A DNA stretch of 64,000 nt from Streptomyces mangrovisoli (GCF_000974985.2 NZ_LAVA02000018.1:1-64000); one strand, 5' to 3'; shown: positions 26,476 through 35,901, counted from the first letter of the stretch. Numbers and translations: made by a program. The notes: generated by a model not told the origin, from the letters alone.

Positions 26476-26499
26476 AGACCCAAGATATCGCTGGGGTCT
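26476..26499. promoter_or_regulatory. Candidate LysR operator
   Basis: AGACCC (26476-26481) and GGGTCT (26494-26499) form a perfect inverted repeat with a 12-bp spacer, one base upstream of the LysR start codon. An autoregulatory site is expected here. Confidence 0.45.
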
Positions 26500-26654
26500 G
26501 ATGAGAAATAGCCAGGATTGACTGGGAGTTGGGGCCGCAGGAAGATCGTCGCAGGGCCCAGGCGGCAACCCGTACGGCGCCTTCGCACGGATCCGGACCG
26601 GCGAGGGTGCCGTACGGGTGCCGACCGACGGGCCGCCGAAAGGAGGCGCACACC

Positions 26655-27224
26655 GTGGCCGCTCCCCCCACCGCCCCCGACCGTGCCCTCGCGTTGCTGC
26701 GCGACCTCGGCGCCGAAGAACTCGCCCACCCCGGCGGCACACTCCTGGCCCACCTGCGGCGCGTGCAGGCGAGGCTGGCCGGCTGGCAGGCTCGACCGGC
26801 CCTGCAACTCGCCGGACTGTGCCACGCGTTCTACGGCACGGACGGCTTTCCCGCCGCGCTGCTGTCCGTGGACCGCCGCGCGGACCTGGCCGCGGTGATC
26901 GGCATCGAGGCCGAGGCACTGGTGTACCTGTACGCGTCCTGCGACCGCAAGGCCACCTGTCCGCTGCTGGACCGGGCCGAGGCCGCCTTCCACGACCGGT
27001 TCACGGGCCTGGCGTCCCGTCCGGGAGCGCAGGCGCGCCACGACTTCGCGGAACTCTCCGCCGCCAACGAACTCGACCTCGCCGACATCGATCCGGCCTT
27101 CCGCGACCGGTGGGGCCCTTCGCTGTTCGCCCTGTTCGGCCGCTGGCACAACCTGCTGAGCGCGCGGGCGTGGCTCGACTGCCGCAGGGTCCTCGGCGGG
27201 CCGGCGCGCCCTCCTGCGGACTGA
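26655..27224 (+). CDS. DUF6817-like protein (HD-domain-like helical fold)
   Basis: A GTG with AAAGGAGG 8 bases upstream gives 189 residues. The pattern HPGGTLLAHLRRVQARLAGW, LAGLCHAFYGTDGFPAALL and EAEALVYLYASCDRKA is that of a helical family I recall as DUF6817. Its paired histidines (HPGG..H, LCHAFYG) suggest an HD-like metal site. The reaction is unknown. It is divergent from a LysR gene, which probably controls it. Confidence 0.7.
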   Translation: MAAPPTAPDRALALLRDLGAEELAHPGGTLLAHLRRVQARLAGWQARPALQLAGLCHAFYGTDGFPAALLSVDRRADLAAVIGIEAEALVYLYASCDRKATCPLLDRAEAAFHDRFTGLASRPGAQARHDFAELSAANELDLADIDPAFRDRWGPSLFALFGRWHNLLSARAWLDCRRVLGGPARPPAD

Positions 27225-27563
27225 CCGGGGCGGCGGGCCCGTCACGGGAGTCCGGCGCGTCGGCCCGAGGCGGTGGCCCGGCCACCGACGTCGTCCGGCC
27301 GGGCCCGGACGCGGCAGGGATCGGCGCTGTCGGCACTCGCATGGTTTTTCGAGGCAGACACGTCAGAGGGACGCCGTACCGGAAAAGCGCGACCTCGGGC
27401 CCATGTGAGAGCGCCGCGACCCCGGGCGGACGAAGTGAGGCCGTGTCGCCACTCGGATGATCGGGGCAGGTCGGGGTAGAACAACTCTCGGCGCCTGACG
27501 ACCAGGGGCCGGAGCATGCCCGGAAGCAGGGCTGTTCCAGGGCATGAGACAAAGGATTCACGC
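27225..27563. other. 339-bp intergenic region upstream of the cold-shock gene
   Basis: No gene is seen. The last 150 bases probably hold the promoter and a long 5' UTR of the cold-shock gene, as is usual for the family. No clear hairpin or operator stands out. Confidence 0.35.
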
Positions 27564-27770
27564 ATGGCCAGCGGTACCGTGAAGTGGTTCAACTCCGAAA
27601 AGGGCTACGGCTTCATCGCCCAGGACGGCGGGGGCCCGGACGTCTTCGCGCACTACTCCGAGATCCAGAGCAACGGTGGATTCCGTGAGCTCACGGAGGG
27701 TGAGCACGTCACGTTCCAGATCGGGCAGGGCCAGAAGGGTCCGCAGGCGCAGAACATCGTGCGCGGCTAG
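27564..27770 (+). CDS. CspA-type cold-shock protein
   Basis: The 68-aa protein is a single OB-fold with both RNA-binding motifs: KGYGFI (RNP1) and DVFAHYS (RNP2), beginning [16 protein letters not shown]. It binds single-stranded nucleic acid and probably acts as an RNA chaperone. AAAGGA precedes the ATG. It is monocistronic. Confidence 0.95.
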   Translation: MASGTVKWFNSEKGYGFIAQDGGGPDVFAHYSEIQSNGGFRELTEGEHVTFQIGQGQKGPQAQNIVRG

Positions 27771-28088
27771 AACCCCTCGACTGCGGTCTGGTCCTGATCC
27801 TGCTCCTGACCCTGATCCTGACGCAGGCCCGTACCCCTGGCGCAGGGGTGAGCGGCGGCGGTCCCCGTCCGGGCCGTCGCCGCACCGCGTTCACGTCCCG
27901 CGGACCGACACCGCACCCGCACCCGCACCCGCACTGGAGCGGGGGGAACGAGGCGGGGCGGGGCGAGCCAAGTCCGGCTGGTCGGGTCGGCAGGCCCAGG
28001 ACCCGTCCTCGCACGGCTGTGGCTCGGCTGTGTAATTCCGCTCACCCCGCCCGTCCTCCGCCCGTCCGCGCCGCTACTGTGCCGTCAT
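27771..28088. other. 318-bp intergenic region with short tandem repeats
   Basis: No gene is seen. Just after the csp stop lie CCTGAT/CCTGCT hexamer repeats (about 27790-27823) and at about 27911-27935 the hexamer CACCCG repeats four times. The 60 bases before 28089 are less GC-rich and probably carry the promoter of the LAL regulator. Confidence 0.5.
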
Positions 28089-30881
28089 ATGCACGACGAT
28101 CCCCGGGACCTCGGCAGGCCCGTACCGCGTCAGGCGGCCGACGAGGGGCGTTCGCTCGTCGGGCGCCGTCAAGAGACGGCAGCGCTCACCGATGCCCTGG
28201 ACGACCTGGCCACCGGCCGTGGGCGGGCGGTGGCGCTGACCGGGGAACCGGGCATCGGCAAAAGCGCGCTGATCGCGGCGGTCGTGGCGCGGGCCCGCGG
28301 CAGGGGCATCCCGGTGGTCTCCCTCGCGGACTCCCCGGACAGCGGTGGCGGCGGCGCGTTGCCGCAGGGGCCCGTGGTCGTCGTCGCGGACGATCTGCAC
28401 CGCCTCCCGGCGGAGCGGCTGCGCCTGGTGGAGCAGGCGGTACGGGGGTGCGCCGCCCGTCCGACGCTGTGCCTGCTGGCTTATCGGCAGCGCCAGCTCA
28501 GCGCGGAGATGGCCCAGTCGGTGTCACTGGCCGTCTCCGGCGGGCTGTTGGACCCGTGGTCGCTCGGGCCGCTGTCGCCCGCGGAGGCGAAGGAACTGCT
28601 GCTCGGCGGATACGGCGAAGCCGGCACCGACGCGGACGCCTCGCAAGTCGAAGCGAACGCGATGCACATCGACGCGAACGCGATGCACATCGACGCGAAC
28701 GCGTTGCACGTCGACACAGACGCGCTGCACGCGGACACGGCGGGCAATCCGCTGTATCTGACGGCGCTCGGGCCACAGGGCGCCGCCCGCGACCGGGCCG
28801 TGACCGCGATCCTCGGGGAACTGGCCGGACTCGACACGGCCGCACTCACCCTGATGCGGGCCGCGGCCGTTCTGGAGGGTCCCTTCGAAGCCGAACTGCT
28901 GGCCGCGGTCGCCGGGTTCGACGTACCGGGCACCCTGTGCCTGCTGGACGAGCTCACCCGCCTCGACCTGGTGCGTCCCGCCGAGCCGGCGCCGTATCTG
29001 ACCCTGCGGCACCGCGCGCTCGCCGAGGTCGTCTACGCCCGTACCGAGCCGAGCCTGCGGCACGCCATGCACCGCAGGGCGGAGTCGGCACTGGCGGGGC
29101 GGGCCGCCGCGGTCACCCGGCGGGCCCGGCATGTCGCGCGGGCCGCCGACCCGGAGCGGCCCGACCACGTCGCGACGCTGATCGCCGCCGCGCGCAGTGA
29201 GCTGTTCGGTGCACCGTCGGTGGCGGTCGGGCACCTGGAGACGGCGCTGACGCTGCTGCGCGAGGACGGCCCGCACTGGCACGAGGCCCATGTCCTGCTG
29301 GCCCGCGCCCGGATGCTCAGCGGCAACGCCCGTGAGGCACGCGCCCTGTTGGACACCCTTCGCTCGTCCATCGCCGGGCCCGGCGAGGCGGCCGCGCTCG
29401 CCGAGTCCAGCAGGCTGGAACGCCATCGCGGCCAGTACACCGAGGCCGGCGCCATGGCACGGGCCGGCCTCGCGGCGCTGACCGACGCGACGGCCGCGCA
29501 GGACTTCGCTCTCGCCGCTGCGCTGCACACCGAACTCGCCGATCACGCTTACACCGTGCGGGACTACGACACCTCGCGCCATCACGCCGAGAAGGCCGCC
29601 GAACTGGCGCGCTCGCACCAGGACTCGGTCGGCGAGGCCCACGCGCTGGCCCAGGCCGCCCTCGCCTCCCTGTTCACCGGCGACCAGGAAACCGCCCGCC
29701 CATGCGCCACCCGTGCCGCCCAACTGGTCGACTCCGCAGGCGACTTCGCACTGTCCACGAACCTGGACGCGCTGCTCCAGCTGGGCATGACGGAAGGGAT
29801 GCTGGAGCGGCTGGAGGACTCCGAGCGGCACCTGACCCGGGCCGCCGCGCTGAGCAGACGGACCGGACAGGCGTACATCGCCCCCAGCATCCTCACCGTG
29901 CTGGCCAACACGCAGCTCCGGTCGGGGAAACTGCGCCGCGTCCTCACCACGCTCGACACCCTCACCATCACCCTCGACCCCGACGGCGCGCCCACGACCG
30001 CGGCGATCGCCGCGATGGTCCGTGCGGAGGCCCTGTTCTGGCAGGACAGCGCCTCCCACGGTGCGGCGTGGCGGGAGTCGGCCGCCCGCGCGGTGGAGCT
30101 GGCCGACGGTTCGCAGGGCGCCTGGGCGGTGTCGGTGCGCTGCTTCCACGCCGAACTCGCCGTCCGCGCGGGCGAGTCGCCCTCCGCACGCTGGCTGTTG
30201 CTGGACGCGGCCGGGGGCGAGCAACTGTCCTCGGTGGCGAGTTGGCGCAAGCCCCGCTGGTGCGAGGCGCTGGCCCGCGCCGCCGCCGGGGCCTCGGACC
30301 CCGACGGCGCCACGCACTGGGCGGAGTTGGCCGAGTCCTGCGCGAACGTCCTGCCCTCGGCGAGCCGGCAGGGCTTCGCCCACCGGGCACGCATGTGGGC
30401 CCGCTCGGCCACCGGCGACATCGACGGCGCGCTGGGCAGCGCGGACGAGGCCGTCGCGCGGTTCTCGGCCAGCGGCGAGCGCCTCGAGACCGCCCGCACG
30501 CTGCTCGACGCGGCGGGACTCGCGCTGGACGCGGGGCGCACCGAGCAGGTCGCCGACCGGCTGGAGCGGGCCGGGGCCCTTGCCGAGCAGTGCGGATCGG
30601 CGCACCTCGCCGACGAGTCCGGCCGTCGGCGCGAGGACCTCGCCCGCCGTCTCGCCCCGCCCGCCGCCACCGGCGCCCGCGCGCTGCTGACGGAACGCGA
30701 GCGCGAGGTCGCCGGCCTGGTCAGCGAGGGCAGGACCAACCACCAGGTGGCGCAGGCACTGTTCCTGAGCGTGCGGACGGTGGAGACCCATCTCGGCCAG
30801 ATCTACCGGAAGCTCGGGGTCACCAACCGCGCCGGCCTCACCCGCACCCTCCTCGCCGAGGGGGCGGACGGGCCCGCCTGA
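28089..30881 (+). CDS. LAL-type LuxR regulator (ATPase, helical repeats, C-terminal LuxR HTH)
   Basis: The 930-aa protein has a P-loop ATPase (Walker A GEPGIGKS at 52-59, Walker B VVVVADD at 96-102), a long TPR-like helical region and a C-terminal LuxR HTH (LTEREREVAGLVSEGRTNHQVA, VRTVETHLGQIYRKLGV). Only about 40 residues separate Walker A and B, fewer than usual in the family. Four heptapeptide repeats (ANAMHID type, 189-216) interrupt the ATPase before the AGNPLYL motif. LAL proteins often activate secondary-metabolite clusters. The polyketide genes lie about 15 kb away, so regulation of them is possible but unproven. Confidence 0.9.
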   Translation: MHDDPRDLGRPVPRQAADEGRSLVGRRQETAALTDALDDLATGRGRAVALTGEPGIGKSALIAAVVARARGRGIPVVSLADSPDSGGGGALPQGPVVVVADDLHRLPAERLRLVEQAVRGCAARPTLCLLAYRQRQLSAEMAQSVSLAVSGGLLDPWSLGPLSPAEAKELLLGGYGEAGTDADASQVEANAMHIDANAMHIDANALHVDTDALHADTAGNPLYLTALGPQGAARDRAVTAILGELAGLDTAALTLMRAAAVLEGPFEAELLAAVAGFDVPGTLCLLDELTRLDLVRPAEPAPYLTLRHRALAEVVYARTEPSLRHAMHRRAESALAGRAAAVTRRARHVARAADPERPDHVATLIAAARSELFGAPSVAVGHLETALTLLREDGPHWHEAHVLLARARMLSGNAREARALLDTLRSSIAGPGEAAALAESSRLERHRGQYTEAGAMARAGLAALTDATAAQDFALAAALHTELADHAYTVRDYDTSRHHAEKAAELARSHQDSVGEAHALAQAALASLFTGDQETARPCATRAAQLVDSAGDFALSTNLDALLQLGMTEGMLERLEDSERHLTRAAALSRRTGQAYIAPSILTVLANTQLRSGKLRRVLTTLDTLTITLDPDGAPTTAAIAAMVRAEALFWQDSASHGAAWRESAARAVELADGSQGAWAVSVRCFHAELAVRAGESPSARWLLLDAAGGEQLSSVASWRKPRWCEALARAAAGASDPDGATHWAELAESCANVLPSASRQGFAHRARMWARSATGDIDGALGSADEAVARFSASGERLETARTLLDAAGLALDAGRTEQVADRLERAGALAEQCGSAHLADESGRRREDLARRLAPPAATGARALLTEREREVAGLVSEGRTNHQVAQALFLSVRTVETHLGQIYRKLGVTNRAGLTRTLLAEGADGPA
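28653..28736. repeat. Four 21-bp in-frame tandem repeats in the LAL gene
   Basis: Units at 28653, 28674, 28695 and 28716 encode ANAMHID, ANAMHID, ANALHVD and TDALHAD. The first two are identical in DNA and the later ones diverge, as expected from slippage followed by drift. The length keeps the reading frame. Confidence 0.92.
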
Positions 30882-31078
30882 CACCGGCCACGGACGGTGC
30901 CGTCAACGCCGTACACGAGGAGGTTCGTTCGATGTCGGAGCCTCCGACAGCACTGCCCCGGCGGTGCGTTCATGTCCGGGCCGGTCACGGTCGGGGCATT
31001 CCGACCGGGTTCGCCGATGCTGTGAAAGCGGCGGGTTCGACGGTCGGCGCAGGTGGGGCGGATGGCAGGATGCGCCCC

Positions 31079-31615
31079 ATGGCTGACAGTGGTTTCTCGC
31101 TACGGATGGCGACGGCTGACGACGCGGACTTCCTCACGGACATGCTCGTGGCCGCCGTGAACTGGAACCCCGCCCAGACCGCGGTGAGCCGTGACCGCGT
31201 GCTGGAGGACTGCCTGTCCGCCCACTACGTCGAGGGCTGGCCACGGCCGGGCGACCTCGGGGTGGTCGCCGTCGAGGCGGGCGGCCGTCCGATCGGCGCC
31301 GCGTGGCTGCGCCAGTTCGGCCACGACGACCCCGGCTACGGGTTCGTCGCCGGGGACGTACCGGAACTGTCCGTCGGCGTCGTGGCGGCGTGGCGCGGGA
31401 AGGGCGTGGGGCGCGCCCTGCTGACGGACGTCGCCCGGCACGCCACCGAGCGAGGCATCGCCCGGATCTGCCTGAGCGTCGAACGGGCGAACCGCGCACG
31501 CGATCTCTATGTCGCCGAGGGCTTCACGACGGTGGCTTCGGGACCGGACGCGGACACGATGATCAGAGTGCTCGGCGATGGGCCTTCCGCCGAGACATCG
31601 CCCTCGGAAGGCTGA
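31079..31615 (+). CDS. GNAT-family N-acetyltransferase
   Basis: The 178-aa protein has a full GNAT fold: LRMATADDADFLTDML at the start, ELSVGVVAAWRGKGVGRALL as the acetyl-CoA loop (motif A) and ARDLYVAEGFTTVASG near the end. An in-frame ATG at 30932 with a strong GAGGAGG ribosome-binding site would add 49 residues lacking family resemblance; I prefer 31079 but cannot exclude the longer form. The substrate is unknown. It follows the LAL gene on the same strand. Confidence 0.85.
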   Translation: MADSGFSLRMATADDADFLTDMLVAAVNWNPAQTAVSRDRVLEDCLSAHYVEGWPRPGDLGVVAVEAGGRPIGAAWLRQFGHDDPGYGFVAGDVPELSVGVVAAWRGKGVGRALLTDVARHATERGIARICLSVERANRARDLYVAEGFTTVASGPDADTMIRVLGDGPSAETSPSEG

Positions 31616-31786
31616 ACCCGGCCCGGCACGGCGCGCGGCCAGGGCCCGCGGAACACGGACGCGGGCACGGGCACGGCACACGGGCGACACGGGCAACACC
31701 GGCAACACGGGCACGAGACACGAACACGGCCCCCGACACAGCATGCGGACCCGCCCGCCGACGGACAACCGCCGAGCCCGCTCCCG

Positions 31787-32314
31787 TCACGCCCCCACGG
31801 CCCCGTCGATCTGTTCGCGCACAAGGTCGGCGTGACCGTTGTGGCGTGCGTACTCCTCGATCATGTGCACCAGCATCCAGCGCAGGCTGACGCCCTGGCC
31901 ACCGACATGGCCCGCCTCGTGCTCGGGCAGCCGGCCGGGGTCGTCCAGCGACGCGTCGGCGGTCAGCTCGCGGCCCCGGGCGATCTCCGCCCGCCAGGCC
32001 GCCGTCGCGTCGTCGAGCCCCCGTTCCGCCTGGAGGGCGAATCCGTCGGGGTTGTGTTCCCCGAAGACCGGCGGCATGTCCTGCCCCCCGAAGATGCGCT
32101 GGAACCAGTTGCGCTCCACCTCGGCCATGTGCTGGAGGAGACCGAGCAGCGTCAGGGACGAGGGGGCCGCGGCGGCCAGCCGTAGCTGATCGTCCTCGAG
32201 GCCCGCGCACTTCAGGGCGAGGGTCTCCCGGTGAAAGTCCAGCCAGGCGTCCAGCATGGTGCGCTCGTCGGCGAAGGCGGGCGGGATCGGCCGTCCGTCG
32301 GGTGTCGTGGTCAT
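31787..32314 (-). CDS. DinB-family (DUF664) metal-dependent hydrolase-like protein
   Basis: The 175-aa four-helix protein has the three-histidine metal site of the DinB superfamily: [14 protein letters not shown] in helix 2 and [17 protein letters not shown] in helix 4. AGGGTGGG precedes the ATG at 32314. Actinobacterial relatives include mycothiol-dependent enzymes, so a thiol transferase or hydrolase role is plausible. It is convergent with the GNAT gene. Confidence 0.85.
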   Translation of the reverse strand: MTTTPDGRPIPPAFADERTMLDAWLDFHRETLALKCAGLEDDQLRLAAAAPSSLTLLGLLQHMAEVERNWFQRIFGGQDMPPVFGEHNPDGFALQAERGLDDATAAWRAEIARGRELTADASLDDPGRLPEHEAGHVGGQGVSLRWMLVHMIEEYARHNGHADLVREQIDGAVGA

Positions 32315-32478
32315 GGACCCACCCTGGCAGCAACGGCCGTGGCACACGACGTCAAAAGGCGGCGGGCCACCCCCCGTGCCGGGGGCGGCCCGCCTGTGGC
32401 GTCCGGCCGGTGTCAGGTCATCCGGCCGGTCGCGGTACTACCGCGTCTACCGCGTCGTACTGCCGCGTCATACGGCCG

Positions 32479-32955
32479 TCAGCGGCGGAAGTCACCGCTG
32501 CGGTGGTCGCGGCCGCCCCACGAGACGCTGTCCACGAGGCGACGGTGGTCGTTGCGCAGGGTCGCGGTGTCGACGCTGTCCCAGACCTTGTTGTGACGGT
32601 CCTGGTAGAGATCGCTGCGCGAGTCGCGGCCGACGCCGGTGTGCACGCGGACGGTGGCACGGGGGGCCAGGCGCACGTGGCGGAAGGTGTACGTGTTGCC
32701 CTGCCGGTCCGAGAGGGTCCAGCCGTTCAGGTCGATCGCCTGGCGGGTGGTGTTGGTGACGTTCACCCACTCCTGGTTCAGCGCACGGTTGGAACGGTCG
32801 TGGCTGCCCTGCGCGGCGTGCTGGACACTGCTGATCTCGACCGGGGCGTGCGGGCGGGCCGGGGCGGCGGAGGCGGGCAGCGCGGCCGCGCCCACGACGG
32901 CGGCGGCCACGGCGCCGGCAGCGGTCAGACGGCGGACGGAAGAAGCAACGGACAC
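32479..32955 (-). CDS. Secreted lamin-tail-domain protein
   Basis: The 158-aa preprotein (GTG start preceded by AGGGGGAC) has a signal peptide ending PASA-AP at about residue 31 and one lamin-tail domain. Its strands read EWVNVTNTTRQAIDLNGWTLSDRQGNTYTF and ATVRVHTGVGRDS, ending VDSVSWGGRD. The domain is an immunoglobulin-like fold used for extracellular binding. It stands alone in a less GC-rich setting that suggests a regulated promoter. Confidence 0.85.
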   Translation of the reverse strand: MSVASSVRRLTAAGAVAAAVVGAAALPASAAPARPHAPVEISSVQHAAQGSHDRSNRALNQEWVNVTNTTRQAIDLNGWTLSDRQGNTYTFRHVRLAPRATVRVHTGVGRDSRSDLYQDRHNKVWDSVDTATLRNDHRRLVDSVSWGGRDHRSGDFRR

Positions 32956-33619
32956 GAGTGTCCCCCTTCACGAAGGCCCACATCCGTTCCGACCAGGGAA
33001 AAGAACCCGGTCGGGGCGGATGTGTGGTGCTGGTGTGCGGCCGGTCGACCGCACACGCACACCCTGCCCGTGATGGCGGATCAATGTGGGCGACATACGT
33101 GGAAACTTACAGTTCACACAGGTTTCTGTGACACTCACATGTAATAGCCATTCATGTCCTGAATGCACGGAATTGACGCCGCGTCGGTGATCAACTCCCT
33201 TGGGGGCACTGCCCCCAGACGACCATGCCGCCGTGCGCGCCACGCCCCCACGGCGAGGGCCTTCACCCGAAAGTGAGTAACAGCGACGAACGCCCGGTGA
33301 CGTGTCGGGCGGCGGGTCGGACGCACCTGACGGCTGAGTGGGACCCACTTCGGGGCTGAGTACGCGTGCTCATGCCGCCGCGCCCCGGCGCGGCCACGCT
33401 GGTGCCCACGAAAGAGCCGGGCGTCCGGCGGGGAGTCGGGCTCGGGCCCGGTCCGCGACACGGGCGTACGACGGCGGGCCCTGCCGCAGGTGTGCGACTG
33501 CGGGCGGCGGCCGCCCGCCCGTGCCCGGCCCCGAGGATCAGCGCGTTTCCACGACCGCCCGCCTCGCGTGGCGATCCACCGCTCCTGCCCAGCCCGCGAA
33601 GTCCCGGAAGGACCGAGTC
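32956..33619. other. 664-bp intergenic region between divergent secreted-protein and amidase genes
   Basis: No gene is seen. The 33080-33180 part is strikingly AT-rich for this genome and holds CACAG-GTTT-CTGTG (33117-33130), probably within the promoter of the leftward lamin-tail gene. TGGGGGC-ACT-GCCCCCA (33201-33217) is a hairpin resembling the repeat in the beta-propeller gene. AGTGGG-A-CCCACT (33337-33349) is a perfect odd palindrome that may be an operator. Confidence 0.5.
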
Positions 33620-34543
33620 ATGGCCACACCACTGAGCGCCGCCGAGATGCTCTCCGCGCTGAAGACCGAGGGCCTCGGCGTCCACGAGCACGTCGGCTGG
33701 ACCACCCACAACCGCGACAAGGCGACCGGCAAGGCGTTCGGGCCGGTCATCGGCGTGCTGATCCACCACACCGCCGGACACGGCGACCGCGAACTCTGCT
33801 TCGACGGCCGCTACGACCTGCCCGGCCCGCTCTGCCACGCCTGGCTCGGCCGCACGGAAGGGCTGTGGCTGATCGGCCACGGCCGCGCCAACCACGCCGG
33901 CCTGGTCGACCACGACGTCCTCGACGCGCTGCGCAAGCAGGCCCCGCTCCCCCACGACGACCACGCCCACGCCGACGGCAACGACTGCCTGTACGGCCTG
34001 GAGATCGAGAACCTCGGCAACGGCAAGGACCCCTACCCCGACGCCCAGTACCGGCAGGCCGTGCTGTGGGCCGCCGCGCTCTGCCGGGCCCACGGCTGGT
34101 CGGAGCGGTCGGTCGCCGGCCACAAGGAGGTCCAGCCCGGCAAGATCGACCCCAGTTTCGACATGGACGACTTCCGCGCCGACGTACGGAAGCAGCTCGC
34201 GGCCGGACCCACCGGCACCGGCGGCAAGCCCGCGGGCAAGGCGTCCAAGCCGAGGGTCGACCTGTCCCGCCTCATCGACGCGGCGAAGACCGACCCCGAG
34301 GCCAAGCAGGGCCACGTCAGCTACCTGACCGGCACGAACCTCACCGAGGCCGCGCTGGTCGAACTCGGCCACCTCGCGCGGACCTACGCGGGCGACGGCT
34401 CCTTCGGCTCCGCCACCGTCACCGCCTACGCCAGGTGGCAGCGCCACCTCGGCTACACCGGCGCGGCGGCCAACGGCATCCCCGGCCGGACGTCCCTCGT
34501 CAAACTCGGCGCCGCCAGCGGGCTGTTCACGGTCATCGCCTGA
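33620..34543 (+). CDS. N-acetylmuramoyl-L-alanine amidase with peptidoglycan-binding domain (endolysin-like)
   Basis: The 307-aa protein has an Amidase_2/PGRP domain (about 10-190) with zinc ligands in LIHHTAG and VAGHKEV, and a C-terminal peptidoglycan-binding-like repeat (VTAYARWQRHLGYTGAAANGIPG). It has no signal peptide or membrane helix, which is the plan of a phage endolysin rather than a housekeeping autolysin. GGAAGGA precedes the ATG. No other phage genes adjoin, so it is probably a domesticated lysin. The first tRNA-like gene follows within 100 bp. Confidence 0.85.
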   Translation: MATPLSAAEMLSALKTEGLGVHEHVGWTTHNRDKATGKAFGPVIGVLIHHTAGHGDRELCFDGRYDLPGPLCHAWLGRTEGLWLIGHGRANHAGLVDHDVLDALRKQAPLPHDDHAHADGNDCLYGLEIENLGNGKDPYPDAQYRQAVLWAAALCRAHGWSERSVAGHKEVQPGKIDPSFDMDDFRADVRKQLAAGPTGTGGKPAGKASKPRVDLSRLIDAAKTDPEAKQGHVSYLTGTNLTEAALVELGHLARTYAGDGSFGSATVTAYARWQRHLGYTGAAANGIPGRTSLVKLGAASGLFTVIA

Positions 34544-34640
34544 CCTCGACCACTGCCGGGACACGCGTGTTCGGCGCACGGCCGGTCATACGGTAGGCTC
34601 GATCTTGAGCTCGCCGCCGTAACCACGGTCGGTGCGCGCT

Positions 34641-34713
34641 GCGTTGGTGGTCCAAGGAAAGACGCCCCGCTTCCTGCGGGGAAATGCAGGTGCAAGGCCT
34701 GCCCGGCGCTCCA
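34641..34713 (+). tRNA. tRNA-Gly(UCC)-like gene, copy 1
   Basis: The sequence folds as a cloverleaf: acceptor GCGTTGG with CCGGCGC (7 bp, two G-U), D-arm GTC/GAC with GG in the loop, anticodon arm CCCCG-CTTCCTG-CGGGG, T-arm GCAGG-TGCAAGG-CCTGC, discriminator T and encoded CCA. U8, A14, A15-U48, G18G19, U33, T54, C56 and A58 are present. The anticodon would be UCC, and the GlyRS determinants G1-C72, C2-G71, G3-C70, U73, C35 and C36 are all there. Position 37 is U, C32 can pair with G38, and 55 is G instead of U, so decoding on the ribosome looks impaired. A TAGGCT -10 (34594-34599) and a strong terminator flank it. Confidence 0.6.
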
Positions 34714-34720
34714 GACGAAG

Positions 34721-34755
34721 ATCCCCCGCCTCGATGACCGAGGCGGGGGATTTTT
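34721..34755 (+). terminator. Intrinsic terminator of tRNA-like copy 1
   Basis: A perfect 13-bp GC-rich stem (34721-34733 with 34739-34751) closes a 5-base loop and is followed directly by a T-run to 34755. It begins 8 bases after the encoded CCA. Confidence 0.9.
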
Positions 34756-34948
34756 GCGTACGGCCTTCGGAGCACGGGGGCAGGCCCGGGGGCGTGGAGC
34801 CTTCCCACCGTCCGGTGAGGTCGTCGAGGTCGGCCCAGGCAAGCGGGCCTCCGCCCCGTCTCGGGGGGGGACCCGGGACGAAGACCCGCAGTGACACTTC
34901 CGTCCTGACGACGTCCCCGGATGCAGTGGCGGCCGCCCGGCCGGTTCC

Positions 34949-35626
34949 TCAGCAGCGGATCTCGACCGGGCGGCCCGTCGCGTCGCGTTCCGGGACCCCG
35001 GGGAGCCGCTCGGCCGTGCCGAGTGCGATCCGGTGGGCCGACCAGGCGGCGGCCGCGGCGTCGAGCACGTCGTCCACCGGGACGTGGTCCGCCTCCCCCA
35101 GTTCGTCCGGGAGCACCAGTCCGGCATCCGTCAGCAGCGCGCGACGCCGGTTCTGGCCGCGCCAGGTCTTCTTGGCGTACGTCAGCGGCACGCCGCCGGC
35201 GAGGGCACGGAAGGAGACCTCGGGGTGTACCTCGTGGAGCCTCCCGTCGGCGAGCCAGCACTCCCTCGCCTCCAGGAGCTTCGGCTTGAGCGCCCACGCC
35301 TGCACGGTCAGCCGACTGCCGGTCAGTTCCTGGCAGCGGTCGGCCGCGGTGCCGTGGTCCGGCTGCTGCCATGCGGAGCGCGGCGCGACGAGGAAGACGC
35401 TGTTGCGGCGCGGGCCGAGGACCGCCCGCGCCGCGAGGTCCGCCGCACGCCAGCCCTTCTCGACGAGGCCCAGCGGCATGTCCACCCCTACCGCCGACAC
35501 CCCGGCGCCGCGCGCGATCAGCGACGCCAGCCGCGTGTCCACCAGGCTGCCGGCGTACGCACCGTCCGTCAGCCTGATCCCCACCCACCCCCGCTTGCCG
35601 CAGGCGTCGACACCCAGGACGTCCAT
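34949..35626 (-). CDS. DUF429 protein (RNase H-fold predicted nuclease)
   Basis: The 225-aa protein begins MDVLGVDACGKRGWVGI, the nucleotide-binding first strand of the DUF429 family, and has VGVDMPLGLVEKGWRAADLAARAVLG and RNSVFLVAPRSAW as the second and third conserved segments. It is predicted to be a nuclease or phosphotransferase of RNase H fold. The ATG at 35626 was chosen because the longer frame is low complexity. It lies between tRNA-like copies 1 and 2 on the opposite strand; a role in processing them is only speculation. Confidence 0.8.
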   Translation of the reverse strand: MDVLGVDACGKRGWVGIRLTDGAYAGSLVDTRLASLIARGAGVSAVGVDMPLGLVEKGWRAADLAARAVLGPRRNSVFLVAPRSAWQQPDHGTAADRCQELTGSRLTVQAWALKPKLLEARECWLADGRLHEVHPEVSFRALAGGVPLTYAKKTWRGQNRRRALLTDAGLVLPDELGEADHVPVDDVLDAAAAAWSAHRIALGTAERLPGVPERDATGRPVEIRC

Positions 35627-35828
35627 CCACCCGTCCTCTCGCACGCGAACCGATCCGGGACGCCGACGGTACCGCGACCGGGGTGGAGGGCGGCGGGCCC
35701 CCGGGCCGGCACCCCGCCCGCGCCCGACGCCTCGCCCCGCCGGACGGGGGCGGGGTGAGGCGCGTGGGACAAGCGTGTTGTAGTGTTCCTCTTGAAGCCG
35801 CCGCCCGGACATCCGGGAGACGGTTCGT

Positions 35829-35901
35829 GCGTTGGTGGTCCAAGGAAAGACGCCCCGCTTCCTGCGGGGAGATGCAGGTGCAAGGCCTGCCCGGCGCTCC
35901 A
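35829..35901 (+). tRNA. tRNA-Gly(UCC)-like gene, copy 2
   Basis: It is identical to copy 1 except for one A-to-G change in the variable loop, which leaves all pairs intact. CCA is encoded. Conservation between copies starts at the first base of the acceptor stem and ends at the discriminator, exactly the span of a tRNA. A TAGTGT -10 (35781-35786) lies four bases before the leader motif CTTGAAGCCGCCGCC (35791-35805). A leader hairpin CCCGG-ACAT-CCGGG (35804-35817) follows. Confidence 0.6.

Noticed and set aside
30932..31078. N-terminal extension of the GNAT gene from an ATG with a strong ribosome-binding site
   Set aside because: The 49 added residues have no resemblance to the family and look like translated intergenic DNA. 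It is kept as an alternative start only.
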